NCBI GenBank assembly: GCA_012932865.1
Contig: SAXG01000076.1
Span: forward strand, 1-64,000
Direction: 5' to 3'
From: Amylostereum areolatum
Taxonomy: Eukaryota > Basidiomycota > Agaricomycetes > Russulales > Stereaceae
DNA: 64,000 nucleotides
The notes below the pieces were generated by a model. It ran no database searches. It saw only the letters and a program-made list of their open reading frames with translations, and was not told the origin of the DNA. How positions within the stretch are numbered: position 1 is the stretch's first letter; the number at the start of each line of letters is the position of its first letter. Made by a program: the position numbers and the translations under genes. Shown here piece by piece: positions 32,962 to 42,934 of this stretch.

Positions 32962-34765
32962 TTACCCCCAATTCACATTCATTGTCCTCAATGATCAGCC
33001 AAAAAACATGAACGAATTAAGGCCGGTTCCAAAAACTGAAAAAAAATGGGACATTTTTACCTAAAGGGTCTGGCGCTGGTATCGCGTCGCCTCGACGCTC
33101 GGCTGCGCTCTCGCTTTGGGCGAGGCTCTCTTCAGCACTTCGTCGGGGCTCGCTAGCCTACGATCGCCCTGCGACCCTTTACCCTATCGAGGGTATCCCG
33201 ATACCGTGCGAGCTCTCTCCAAGAGCTCGCGCCATTTACTGCCTCTAGTACCTTCGACCAAAAACGACTTTGCGAAACTGGATAGTTTCGGTAGCAAAGT
33301 CGTGCGACAGAAGCGAACGAAGTGAGCGTACAGAGCGTGTAAGCGGCCGTCCGAGAAAAAAAAAATTGCCCGAAGGCGAAACCGATGTGAAGAGTAGCCA
33401 ATCCCTCGGCTAGCGCTCCTCGTCTCAAGGATTCGAAGTGGCCAATTCGTCGGCCAGCGCTTGAACGATGATCAATATGCTTTTCAAGGCGAAGCGAACG
33501 CGGAGCGGCCTGAGTTTAATGTCTTCGGCGCGGACAGGAACGATGTGGCCTTTCGGCCCGAACGATGAGCGAGGGCTTCTAGCGAGGGAGGCGAAGCGGA
33601 ACCAATAAAACGACTACGAAGGCGGTGCGATGGTGTAGAATATCTTGGCCAATACTTTTTGATCCGTGGGTTGCTTCCACTTTAGGCCTAAGATGCGAGG
33701 ATACCGAGGCGGTGCTTGTGGTGTAATCTTTAGTTTATTTCTAGAGCCAGCCTGCTCAGGGTCATTACGGACCCGATGGACGATCGATGCGAGGCGGTGC
33801 GAAGAATCCGGGGCGCGCGTGCTTATATGGATTGTTCAGAGATGTTTCGCTTTCTAGAGGATGTTCGCGTTACCCGAGTAACTCTCGAGAATACGTACTA
33901 CCTCATGGTGCGCGCATGCTCATGTGGAACCGTCAAAGACGTTTCGCTTTCTTCTTCCGGCACGGTGCGATGCGACGATTCCATGCCTTCTAGCATGGGG
34001 AGGCGAAGGGGAACCAGGGGGACGAGGACCAGAGCTTTTGTTAAGTCGTTTCCGAGGAACGGAACTGGCCCGTATCGCGACAAAACTAGACAATGGTGGA
34101 TAAGTTTAAAACATTCCAGACCCGCTATGCGTGGTCTGGCCCGGTGGCGGTCGTTCCAGGACCTGAACGTCGTAGTTTTCGGTCATTGCGGACCCGTGCT
34201 TTTCTATGCGAAGCGAACGCAGGTGCCCTTTGATAACGGAGGTAGTTCTCCGACCCGATGATTGCGATTCGGGTGACCATTTCGTCGGTCAGCGCTCCTA
34301 TGAAAGGATCCGGTGATGGCCTAACCCCGAAGGGCAGTGATCTCCATTCCAGCGGTGCGTCGGTGATACGGCGACTACCATAAGTTTATCGTCCTTGGCG
34401 TGGACGCGGGGTAGTTTTACGTCATCTCGGACGTGACGATGCGAAGCGAAGTACAGTAGTCCGAGGCGAAGCGTTCGGCAGTTGACCAATCCCCGAAGGG
34501 AAAGGCATCAAGGCCCAGGCGCTGGGAATTACCAGCTAACCTGTTATAGACCCCTACAGCGCAGGCATAAGGCCACAGTGCTGCAACAGTTCCGATTAAG
34601 GCATTAGGGCATAGGGCCCGTGCCAACTCGATGTACAGTGCGAGAGTTCGACTTAGATCCGAGGGTGACCAGTACGTCGGTCGGCGCTCCCCAAGGGGAT
34701 ATGGCAATGCAAACGTAAAGTACGACGAAGCGACGCGGTGAACGATGAGGAGGATCTCGACCTTA
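32962..34765 (-). other. D-family interior without coding function
   Basis: 1804 nt. Recurrent diverged units around TTCGTCGG(C/T)CAGCGCTC appear near 33440, 34280 and 34670 and GCGAAGCGAACG near 33490 and 34210, suggesting internal repeats. Plus-strand frames such as 33776-34261 carry no known motif. Confidence 0.6.
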
Positions 34766-35248
34766 TGTCAGCAACGGTCTACCTGCGATGCAGGTTCAGG
34801 ACGTCGCGATGAGGTACAAGGCGAGGAGAGACGAGGATAGGATCGAGGGGGGCGAGTGATAAACGAAGGTGTGGACCTTCCCCTGCAGTACTTAGGGAGG
34901 ATCCCCCAGGTAGCCGGAGAATAGAAAAGGTCGAGATGACCCCTCCTCATAGATTGGTGAGCCCTTATATACATGAGGATAAGGACCCAAACGAAGACAA
35001 ACAAAGCCGGAGTAGGAGTGGGTCAGGACGGACTACGAAGTGGGTACCACGGAGTACGAAGTGGGTCACAACCCGAGGCGAGGTAAGTATGACTCCATGG
35101 TCTAGATCATGACCGAGGAAGCCGAGAAGTCCGGTATGCCCGAGGGGCCGGACGCGAGGCAAAGCCGATGCGAAGTCCGATGCGAGGTCCGATGGTAAAC
35201 TATGGTAAAGTAAGGTCCGATGTATATATTTAGGAGGCGTTCATGACA
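34766..35248 (-). repeat. D-family 5' LTR with promoter
   Basis: Minus-strand TATATAAG starts at 34971; ATCTCGACCT begins 34 nt further at 34937 and is complementary to the site 2 nt beyond the LTR (34754-34763). This fixes the likely RNA start and R boundary. Confidence 0.85.
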
Positions 35249-35981
35249 TAATCCTGTGATCCGGACGAAGGGCGACATACTGTCTGCTTTGATGATGAAT
35301 GGCCTGTATGGCATCCCAGCGCTGAAGGAGGCTGCGGAAGCTGGGCTACGGGTGCTCGTTCATCGCGATCTTCTCCCCGCGTTCCATATCGCGACAGACT
35401 ACCACATTCTCCCCGTCGTACATCTTGCGATGCGACAGTCCCTTTTTTTCCCTCTTTGCAATCTTCTCCTCCACCCCTACCTCCCTACCCGACAATACCA
35501 CCAGTGTTTGGTCCAATACCATATCCGTTGCGGAGACACCGCCGCTCGTGCTGTGAAATCTCCGAACTGGTTACATCCCGTGGCCGGCTCTCTCTTCCGC
35601 GGAGATCCTCCGCACGGCCACTGCCAGGCATGCATCATAGCCCACCCCAACTGGCTCCGTGCATCTTCGAATGTTCAGTGGTGGGGGAAAAGACAGATAT
35701 GGGACCTCGTGGAAACGACGGCCGATATCCTGCGGATGCACCCATCTCCGGAGGGTCTCAAAAGGTGGCGGAAGAAGATGGTCGTATGTTGCGATGTCTG
35801 CCGAATGGGAGCCCCCGTGGATCTTTCGGTGCTTTATCCAAAGTTACATGCAGGTGTCTTGTCGGCGATAAAGTCTGTGAGTATATTGCGTGGTTGTAAA
35901 GAGGCTGTAACATCGGTGCTGACTGCGTGCTCTTACAGGTGCCTTTCGGTGACCCAACGACTGTTGTTTCTCACCAGACCT

Positions 35982-37279
35982 GACATCAATATTCTGTTGT
36001 GGGCTGTAGGTTATCCATCCTTACCTCTTGCTTCCGCATCTTCGAGTTGTATGCATTTTACACCGAATCTCCTCAGTGGAATTCTGCTCGATCCCCTCCG
36101 TTCAATCATGGCTCGATCCCGTTCAATCATCGTTCAATCATCTTTACGTTCACTTATCTTCCAACCGGTGACCGACACGAGGACGACTCTGATCATGCCA
36201 AGCGACCTCGACGTGCCCGTCCGATTCGACTCGTGCTTCATGTCACGCCATGCGCAATTAATCGTTCCACATCTCGACACGCTGTCCCCGCGTGTATCTC
36301 ATTAGTCGAGATCCCGCTCTCTTTGCCACCGGTGCTGCGACAAGCTTCTAAGGCAAGGACTTACATAGTTTCACATATAGATAGGTATATTGACAATAAA
36401 CTGTTTCAGACGCGGAAGCAAGAACTCCTCCAAGCCTACTGGCAGCGATCACCACCCCGCAATTTTCTCATTTTCTGTTTCTCTATTGAGGATGCATCTT
36501 CCCCCTCTCCCCCTGTCCCTCGCCTCGCATGCGGTACCGTTCCCTGACGGTCATAGATGGGAGGAGAGATAAAACCGAAGACATGGCGCACGGCGCCGTA
36601 TCCCCAGCGACTTGGTTGGGTCTCCAGAGATAACCAGGCTCTACTGACCTGACTTGTCGCTAGAGTTAGGTGAGTCATCGGCACGCCGCCATTGGTCATT
36701 TTGAATCCATGCACGTCCCATATTCAGAAAGTGCAACTCCCCCGACGAACCAAAATAAAATGACGAGGTGCATAGCAGAACAGATAGGTGCGCTGCGGGT
36801 CTCTAACGTCGTTGTCACGCGTCGCGCGGGCGGAGAAGAAGGAGTGCGGAGAGAACGATTGAACAGGGTGGAGAGCAGCCGGGACCCTCATAGATGTACG
36901 GAAAGAACTTGCCGCTAATCCGCCGCCCCGCGTACAGGTCGAAGTGGACGATCAAGGCTGTAGGGATAGATCGGTAGAGAGAAGCTCCGTGTGTCCGTCA
37001 CAGTCGGAGGATTTTGTTTCAAGGTGAACTCTACGCGTCTGTGACAAATTATTATACGACTTGACCACCATGACAGGAAATCTTTCTACGGAGTTAATAA
37101 GTACGGGTTCGGCAGAGGCGGAAGCACCTACAAGGACCCACAGCTGAATCAGCATCCCCATGACCCACACGTTAGACTAGTCACGTTTAAGCCAACATCC
37201 CTGTCCTTTGTTTCTTTCTGTCCGCTTTCGTGTACACAATGCCTCTCCACCTCAATACCATCGAAGTCGAATCATCTGC
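35982..37279. other. Stretch with no recognised gene
   Basis: The ORF continuing past the BTB stop and others on both strands have no motif. A TCAATCATGG/TCAATCATCG short repeat occurs near 36100-36140. Nothing else could be supported. Confidence 0.5.
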
Positions 37280-37560
37280 CATCAACGTGCTGGCGATCTC
37301 GCCCGTCCTCTAGCAGAGCCCGGCTCCCATGAGTCCGCGCCTTGGAACCAGGAGGTATATTTTCATCGTGTACAATTGACGCTGTCTATTGTCGTGTACC
37401 CCATTGCCTATGAATAAATGTTACATCTTGTCGGAATGCCCAATAAGTACATCTCTAAGAGCCACATTCTATGTGCCCGCGTCGTCATGATCAACACCTC
37501 TGCGTGCATCCGTCACTGGATAGCCAAACCCTCCTGCGGACCTCCCGACATCGTCCTTGG
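37280..37560. repeat. Duplicated block, copy I (partner 51170-51420)
   Basis: Strong similarity to the second locus, including GTACCCCATTGCCTATGAAT and GAGGTATATTTT, with many substitutions and small indels. Same orientation and same order as the 30250/50000 blocks. Confidence 0.8.
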
Positions 37561-37578
37561 GCATGATGTGGTTAGGGA

Positions 37579-39340
37579 CAGAGAATGGCCGATCGAGTCT
37601 TGCGAGAGAGTCCGTGACCTCGAGGAAGACCTTCGAGTCGCGTAAAGCGCGTGCGTTGCTCGCGCGGACATACGTTGGCACATCTACGACTCGGGAGTGT
37701 GGGTGGGAGAGGAACCGCTGGACTTCTTGACGCATGATGGAGCGCACCGTGGAGGGATCCTCTATAACATGGCGAAGGATGTGGAACAGAAGCTGGATGC
37801 CGCCACGCTTCACAAACTTGAGGGCCATGGAGTGATCTCGGGTGATGATTACGAGAAGGCGGAGTGATGAAAGTAAGTCGTCTCTGGGCAAGCCTGGGAG
37901 AGCGAGAAGACGCATGCAGAAATCAAAAAGGACGGTGCGAGCTTCGGGGTAGTGGGGACCGACGAAGATTTCTTGAGAGTCGACGGCATCACCCTCCTTC
38001 GACAACGTGATCGGACGGATGTCGTCTCCCATCGTTAACAATGCTTCGGACACGAGCAACGATGCAGCCAGCCATTTGGGAACGACGGGGCGGTCAGCCT
38101 CTGCACTCAACGGGTGAGATAGGAGAAGGGCCAAAAGCACGTCCATTAATTCCCCGGCAATGACAGGCGCGAATGATGTAGGCGCCTCGTTCAACACAAG
38201 GGCTAGAAGTCTGCATCGAACCATGTGTCAAGGGGGGTTGCATAAGACATACGTGTGTGCTCACCATCCACCATGAAGGTCGTGACAAGCCCGAGCAAGC
38301 CCGTGTATTGGATCATGGCCATGCTGTCATCTAAAACACAAATCAATGGCTGAAACTACGATTTTCATCAGCAGACTTACCGCACCGGTTGAAGATGATT
38401 TAACAAGACACCGGCAAGTCCTTGATATTCTGTTTCTGAGCGCCATCAGTATGACGGCGTATCGAGGAAAGCGTCACGATAGCTTAAGAGCAAAAGACGC
38501 TCAGTGGAGGGAGAGACATCAGAAACTGCAAAGTTACCTTGGAAAAAGGGCGTCGAAGCACTTGGGATCTGGGTCACAAGGTGGCTCAATGTCCTGGGAC
38601 CAGTCTTGGTTATTCTCTTGTCCACCTATCGCCTTCAGCAGGTGTCCCGCTTGGCGTCACAGCTCCATGTTGTACGCCATTCGTCGTGGACGGCTCTTCA
38701 GGAAGGGACACAGAAGACCGATCCAAGGAGACTACAGTTGGCATCTCCGACAGATTGGCGGGAACGTCGCTTGCGGGGGAGGTAGAGTTGATTTGAGCTG
38801 GATGTTTTCCCCGATGCATGTGCGATGCAGGGCGCGCCTAAGTTCGGGAGGACGTCGGGCCCACTTTTGCCGACTATCGCCTGGAGAAGGCTCGCCGACA
38901 GCCGGCCATGCGCAAACCCCACAGTACTGTAAACGTCCGAGAGGAGCATGATGCGTATGTTCGGCGCGATGAGCTTCCCAAACAACTCGTCGCCCGTGCA
39001 CTCGGAATGCGCGGAATTGAGGTAAGGGAAGGTGTCGAAGTAGAGGAAGGCATGGTCGGTGGAGAAGTCCTAGAGAAAGAGCCAGCGTTAGCGAAGAGCC
39101 ATCAAGAATTAAGCAGAAGAATACGTTGCCTTAGACTGTACGAGGAGCTTGGGGAAGGTCTCCGACATCTCATACATGGTGTCCTCCATGAGCTCCGTCA
39201 AGAGGATTGTCCAGGATTCTTGCGTGTTCGTTCCCAGGTCGGGGCAGATGGGAATGGTGGACGACGTGCGGATGCTGCGTGCGCACTCTCCGACGTCAGA
39301 AAAGTTGTGTAGGAACGAGCGAACAACAGGACATACCCCC
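37579..39340 (-). pseudogene. TOM1/HUWE1-type HECT E3 ligase fragment (N-terminal armadillo region)
   Basis: Minus strand shows TNTQESWTILLTELMEDTMY with EMSETFPKLLVQSK (39110-39240), an intron-rich middle, YTGLLGLVTTFMVDG near 38280, then LLALVLNEAPTSFAPVIAGE, VPKWLAASLLVSEALLTMGD, RLLVIITRDHSMALKFVKRG and ILRHVIEDPSTVRSIMRQEV (38210-37700). These are the DUF908/DUF913-type regions of the giant ubiquitin ligases Tom1/HUWE1. The HECT domain and both gene ends are absent. The A element at 39386 lies just beyond its upstream edge. Confidence 0.75.
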
Positions 39341-39385
39341 ACCCAGCAACATGCAACCAGAGTTTGCCTATAGAACTCGGCATGC

Positions 39386-39936
39386 TGTTAAGGACGGTCC
39401 TTATCACGTGACAAGCGGCTCAGGCTACAGTACTCTTACGCGTGAGAGGTGGGATCAGGTGATCCAGACGTCTCGGTTTATACGAAGGTGAGGGTCAATA
39501 AGCGAAGCAGTAAGTCTTCACGGAAGACTTAGGCGAGCTTATCAACTTAGTTGGCTTGGGATTCTCTTTAGCGTTTAGAAGAGGAGGTTCTTATTAGAAC
39601 AGTCCTGTATTTACAAAGAGAACGAGCTGAGGAATAGCTCGTTCGTTGAGCCTCCTTTTATATGAAAGGAGGTCGAGTAAATAAATGTACATAAGGCAAC
39701 GATCGTATCAAGTATCTACGGGGACGCGACTGTGGCACAGTCGTAGCTGTGTTGTCGACATGTCGACGAACTGTGGCACTGTCGGAGCTGTGTTGTCGAG
39801 ATGCCGACGAGCTGTGGCGCGGTCGTGGCTATGTCGTCGGGACGGTTACGAGCTGGGGCACAGTCGTAACTCGTCGTTTAGCGACGTCCTTCCTAATAAG
39901 GCAACATAAATGAAGTACCTTGAACGAGTTGTAACA
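39386..39936 (-). repeat. A-family 3' LTR of the minus copy
   Basis: 551 nt, TGTTACAAC to CCTTAACA on the minus strand. The U3 holds the last ~25 codons of ORF E. An AGAGAGGGGGATAG polypurine tract abuts it (about 39937-39950 on the plus strand). Confidence 0.92.
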
Positions 39937-40169
39937 CTATCCCCCTCTCTAGAATCTACGTCTCGTAGATTCCTGAACCGAAGTGGTTCTAGCGGGATGT
40001 CTTGAACGTGTTGTCGGTCGCTCGCTCTTCGCCATTGGAGAAGGAATATGGTTGATGCGAGGAAGGTGAGGATCGTAAGTCCTACGATGATGCTGATGAC
40101 GGCGATGAGCCAGCGAGGAGTGGGCGTATCGAAGATCGATAGATCGGGTGATTGTGTTGATTGCATCAT
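39846..40169 (-). CDS. A-family ORF E: small one-pass membrane protein
   Basis: 107 codons. After a polar ~18-residue N-terminus (MMQSTQSPDLSIFDTPTP) comes a clear membrane helix (LIAVISIIVGLTILTFLAST then IFLL), then WRRAS, so positive charges follow the helix and the C-terminus is predicted cytosolic. The final ~25 residues are encoded inside the 3' LTR. The partner copy (from 63743) is nearly identical over the non-LTR part. No signal peptide, glycosylation cluster or fusion-peptide-like feature, so it is not a conventional envelope. Role unknown. Confidence 0.7.
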   Translation of the reverse strand: MMQSTQSPDLSIFDTPTPRWLIAVISIIVGLTILTFLASTIFLLQWRRASDRQHVQDIPLEPLRFRNLRDVDSREGDSVTTRSRYFIYVALLGRTSLNDELRLCPSS

Positions 40170-40241
40170 GCTTCTGGGTTTGTCGTTTTCTGATGTTCAC
40201 TCTTTATATCCTTGCCCGGACCCTAACGATAGAATTCTATG

Positions 40242-40622
40242 CTATCGTTTCAACAACGCTTCTACTACCTTTAGGTCCTCCCCGTTTATCGTAGTAGCCC
40301 CTAACCGATGCCCTATCCTCGCCATCGTCGCGTGATCTGGGCTCTTGAAGCGAGGCCCGCGCTTTCGGAAGAGTCCCTTGATGCCGGATCTTCCCTTCGA
40401 CTCCTGCATAGCTTCTTCGTCTAAGCTTCTCGGCCTCTTCATGGCGCGAGCGACGTCCGGACGGTTTAGGAGTTCCGTGACTCGTTTGAGATGACGAAGG
40501 AGTTCTTCGTCCTGTGGGTCGGGCGTGGGAGTGCGCGAGAGGACGGGCGAAGGAGGAGTGGTAGGAGGAGTGTGGTCGGCGGTGGAGAGGTTGCGCGACG
40601 AGGAGGTAAGAGTAGAAGACAT
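40242..40622 (-). CDS. A-family ORF D: small basic protein
   Basis: 126 codons. A Ser/Thr/Pro-rich N-terminus (SRTPTPDPQDEE) is followed by a helical segment LLRHLKRVTELLNRPDVARA, then KRPRSLDEEAMQ, which could be a nuclear localisation signal, and a basic tail. About three quarters identical to 63284-63670. I recognise no family. A TATA-like ATAAAAGG sits upstream (see 40695-40702). Confidence 0.65.
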   Translation of the reverse strand: MSSTLTSSSRNLSTADHTPPTTPPSPVLSRTPTPDPQDEELLRHLKRVTELLNRPDVARAMKRPRSLDEEAMQESKGRSGIKGLFRKRGPRFKSPDHATMARIGHRLGATTINGEDLKVVEALLKR

Positions 40623-40694
40623 TTTTGTTGGTTTGGGCGGTGCGAGTGAGTTTGTTTAGACGATGTCTGAGGATGTTATCGTCTTTGTGACTTT

Positions 40695-40702
40695 CCTTTT
40701 AT
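40695..40702 (-). promoter_or_regulatory. Possible internal promoter before ORF D
   Basis: Minus-strand ATAAAAGG followed by AAAG, about 75-80 nt before the ORF D start; the same motif occurs at the same place in the plus copy (63203-63210). It could drive a subgenomic RNA for ORFs D and E. Confidence 0.35.
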
Positions 40703-41037
40703 GCTTGCGATGTGGAGGAGCAATGATGTAATCATTGCCGTCAATCGTAAGCGGGAATCTCGTACATAATCAGACATGAGTCGTAAGTAAGCGATGCATC
40801 CAGTGCGTCGCTGGGAAAGATGCTAAGCGTTTCGCCTTCCTCATAGCGATAGGAACCGGTATAGTAGAGAAGTCCGAGGAAAATATGCGTACGAGTGAGG
40901 GCGCAGTCCGTGATCAGTCCGAGGAGTATCGTAAGGAGAAGTCGTAAATGCGGGATGATGGGAACGAGATGGAGACGTAACTGATGATGAGAAAAATGGT
41001 CCGAGTGCGTGTGATGGATGAAAGATCGTCCGTGCGC

Positions 41038-42714
41038 TTACCAGGTCTCCGGCCAGTGAACCTTCGACTCTTCCACTTCTTGCAAGTCCCAGTCCTCTTC
41101 TTTCCAGAAGAGATCGTCGACGCGCCAAGAGTGGTTGAATCGCGAGGGAGGTTCCCGCTGAGTGCGGAGTGCCGCGTCCTCCCAGTACAGCCACTGTTCG
41201 GTGGCGTGTTGGGCGGCTTCGTGAGTCAGGCTTTCACGTCGCGTGAGGAAGCCCAGAAGCTGCCTGTGGGCGCGGGCGGTAGCGTCGGTACGTCGAAGGT
41301 GGGGGTGGGACATCAGTGTTCCTGGACCGTAGCTGGTATCCGGATGGCTCGGGCGAGGAAGAGGAGTCCGTGGTCGGAGAGGGTAGTATGACCGTGATCG
41401 GGGGAAGTGAGGGGGAGCGTTCTTGCGACGGGGACAGTCTCGGCGGAGATGGCCTCGCTCGCCGCATTTCCAGCAGCGTTTCCGCGGCTTCACAGGAATC
41501 GCGTCCCACTGTTCCTGCGTCCACGTAGTCGGCTCGCCGCTCCATGGGTCCGAGGGATTCTCGGCTACTTCCTTCGTTTGGTCGTTCGCCGGATCGTCCT
41601 CTTCCTCCGCCGAACTGTCCAATTCCGTTGACTTGCACCCCTGTCTCCCGCGATCTTGGATTTCCATCATCCGTTGGATTGTCTCCTGGATCTTGTCGCA
41701 GTTCCTCATCGCCCGACTTATCGGGGAAGTCGACGTCTCTGATCCGCTTGAGTGATCTTCCGTCGGAGTCGACAGATTCATGTTTACGTCGCTGTGGGGT
41801 GACTCGGGGATCTTGGGCGATGGGATCACTAGTGTGGTCGGGGTGTGGGCGTAGGAAGGAGGGATAATCAGGGGGGTTTCCGTTCCAAGGCATGGGAGCG
41901 TCGTCAATAGAAGTTGGGAAAGGTGTTGGCGGTCTAGACACCGCTGGCAGTGAGGAAGGTGCCCAAGGTACTCGTCGAGGATTTTCCGTTGGGAATCTTC
42001 TGGTCGGCTGTCTGGGGTCCGGGGGAGTACGGGGCTGTCCGATGTAGTTTCCGGGTATGTCGTTTCCAACGATGGGAGGCTGGACGAGGTTAACATTGTT
42101 GAAGCCGGGGATGGGTATGGATCTTGGTGGAGTATGAGCGGTGACGGGCCGTGGAGGGGCGTTAGGAGGGTACGGGGATCTGGTGAGGGTGGTCGTGATG
42201 GGATCGGGTCGAATAGTGTAGCCCGGGGAGATGTGATGTCCATGGAAGATAAGGTCGATGTCGGGGCCTTCTTTCGAAGACATATGGGGAACTCCAGTAG
42301 TTTCCATTCGTCTTCGGAGGATTTCTCCCTCGTAGGCGGCACGGAAGGTGTGTCTTTCCCAGTTAAGCCAGTTAACTCTGAGTCCGACTTCAGTAAGGAA
42401 TCTCCGGAGCTCTGCGACATTGAGTATAGCTGCTGCGCTAGCTTCCGGAGTCGTCGAAGGAGTTTGACCTCCCTCTCTTCCATCTCGGTCGAGAGCGTTA
42501 GGTACCTCGAGTCTAGCTGCAGAAACTCCTCGTCGAGCATCTTGATGTGATTCCCTAAGATGCTCTGGACGTCGGCCGACTCCTGCCTGAGATCGCTGAT
42601 CCGTTCCCTGGCCTGCTCGAGAGCTACTCCGGCTATCATGTGGGCTATCTGACTTTCTAGCATCGGGGAATCGGGTGTTGGGACTTCCGTTGCTCCGGGC
42701 AACGGGGATTGCAT
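41038..42714 (-). CDS. A-family ORF C: coiled-coil, CCHC zinc-knuckle protein
   Basis: About 558 codons from ATG. Residues ~25-110 form a heptad-rich helix (IAHMIAGVALEQARERISDL, ESADVQSILGNHIKMLDEEF); the middle is Ser/Pro-rich with a C-x2-C...C cluster (HCQRCLDRQ and TLPC). A perfect retroviral zinc knuckle CWKCGERGHLRRDC is near residue 455, followed by a conserved helical C-terminus (RRESLTHEAAQHATEQWLYW). It resembles a second Gag-like nucleic-acid-binding protein. It overlaps ORF B in another frame over about 1.48 kb. Its ATG follows the ORF A stop by 26 nt. Confidence 0.75.
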   Translation of the reverse strand: MQSPLPGATEVPTPDSPMLESQIAHMIAGVALEQARERISDLRQESADVQSILGNHIKMLDEEFLQLDSRYLTLSTEMEEREVKLLRRLRKLAQQLYSMSQSSGDSLLKSDSELTGLTGKDTPSVPPTREKSSEDEWKLLEFPICLRKKAPTSTLSSMDITSPRATLFDPIPSRPPSPDPRTLLTPLHGPSPLILHQDPYPSPASTMLTSSSLPSLETTYPETTSDSPVLPRTPDSRPEDSQRKILDEYLGHLPHCQRCLDRQHLSQLLLTTLPCLGTETPLIIPPSYAHTPTTLVIPSPKIPESPHSDVNMNLSTPTEDHSSGSETSTSPISRAMRNCDKIQETIQRMMEIQDRGRQGCKSTELDSSAEEEDDPANDQTKEVAENPSDPWSGEPTTWTQEQWDAIPVKPRKRCWKCGERGHLRRDCPRRKNAPPHFPRSRSYYPLRPRTPLPRPSHPDTSYGPGTLMSHPHLRRTDATARAHRQLLGFLTRRESLTHEAAQHATEQWLYWEDAALRTQREPPSRFNHSWRVDDLFWKEEDWDLQEVEESKVHWPETW

Positions 42715-42934
42715 TAGCACCTGTGAGGAATCCAGGCGCTTTAGTTGGGGTTCTTCTGTGTGCTTCTAAGCGGCTTACCCCTTGTTCTTCCGTCTGGTCC
42801 TGACCTAGACGGAGGAGATGCCGTCTTAATTGCGAGGATAGTTGCGGATCGAGCGATGAAGCAGTCTCCGCAGAGGGCGCGTTCCTGTTGAGTGTGGTGT
42901 ACTTTGTGACAAACAAGGCGGAGGCGGTCGACAT
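41234..42934 (-). CDS. A-family ORF B: Pro/Arg-rich protein overlapping ORF C
   Basis: 566 codons in a frame different from ORFs A and C. The N-terminus is Ser/Thr/Gln-rich, then a conserved structured block (AAAILNVAELRRFLTEVGLR, VNWLNWERHTFRAAYEGEI, PHMSSKEGPDIDLIFHGHHI), then a long Pro/Arg-rich region and a basic tail (YQLRSRNTDVPPP). Its own ATG lies inside ORF A, so leaky scanning would allow translation. The structured block is strongly conserved in the other copy, which argues it is real. Function unknown. Confidence 0.65.
   Translation of the reverse strand: MSTASALFVTKYTTLNRNAPSAETASSLDPQLSSQLRRHLLRLGQDQTEEQGVSRLEAHRRTPTKAPGFLTGANAIPVARSNGSPNTRFPDARKSDSPHDSRSSSRAGQGTDQRSQAGVGRRPEHLRESHQDARRGVSAARLEVPNALDRDGREGGQTPSTTPEASAAAILNVAELRRFLTEVGLRVNWLNWERHTFRAAYEGEILRRRMETTGVPHMSSKEGPDIDLIFHGHHISPGYTIRPDPITTTLTRSPYPPNAPPRPVTAHTPPRSIPIPGFNNVNLVQPPIVGNDIPGNYIGQPRTPPDPRQPTRRFPTENPRRVPWAPSSLPAVSRPPTPFPTSIDDAPMPWNGNPPDYPSFLRPHPDHTSDPIAQDPRVTPQRRKHESVDSDGRSLKRIRDVDFPDKSGDEELRQDPGDNPTDDGNPRSRETGVQVNGIGQFGGGRGRSGERPNEGSSRESLGPMERRADYVDAGTVGRDSCEAAETLLEMRRARPSPPRLSPSQERSPSLPPITVILPSPTTDSSSSPEPSGYQLRSRNTDVPPPPSTYRRYRPRPQAASGLPHAT

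Larger units (their letters stand above)
32479..35248 (-). mobile_element. D element: complete non-autonomous LTR retroelement (2770 bp)
   Basis: Two 483-nt LTRs (32479-32961 and 34766-35248) differ at only three positions and are flanked by TAATC on both sides (32474-32478, 35249-35253). Orientation is minus: the right LTR is 5', the site AGGTCGAGAT lies 2 nt inside it and a polypurine tract (TTGGGGGTAA) abuts the left LTR. The 1.8-kb interior has no RT, gag or other recognisable gene, only weak repeats, so it must be moved by another element, most likely a B/C-type one with which it shares LTR ends. Confidence 0.92.
32194..35981 (+). pseudogene. BTB/POZ-domain protein gene split by element D
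   Basis: The left part (32194-32478) reads LKSTDDVYFYVHTDTLRHTS, the start of a BTB fold, and continues to FIYPGCN. The right part (from 35249) resumes PVIRTKGDILSALMMNGLYG and continues through the family's conserved Cys/Trp-rich C-terminal region (CQACIIAHPNWL, WWGKRQIWDLVETTADIL). The last exon follows an intron at about 35876-35938 and ends VPFGDPTTVVSHQT with TGA at about 35981. Omitting D and one TAATC copy leaves the reading frame continuous, so the insertion is the main lesion. BTB proteins of this group usually mediate protein-protein contacts; partner unknown. The start codon is not resolved (in-frame stop near 32180). Confidence 0.75.

Noticed and set aside
33116..34261. ORFs in the D interior as a protein gene
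   Set aside because: No motifs, no agreement with the element's orientation (most are on the opposite strand), and composition like the surrounding repeats.
26909..39385. Helitron boundaries around the gene-fragment array
   Set aside because: I found no convincing 5' TC / 3' hairpin-CTRR pair or Rep/helicase sequence by eye; kept only as a hypothesis.
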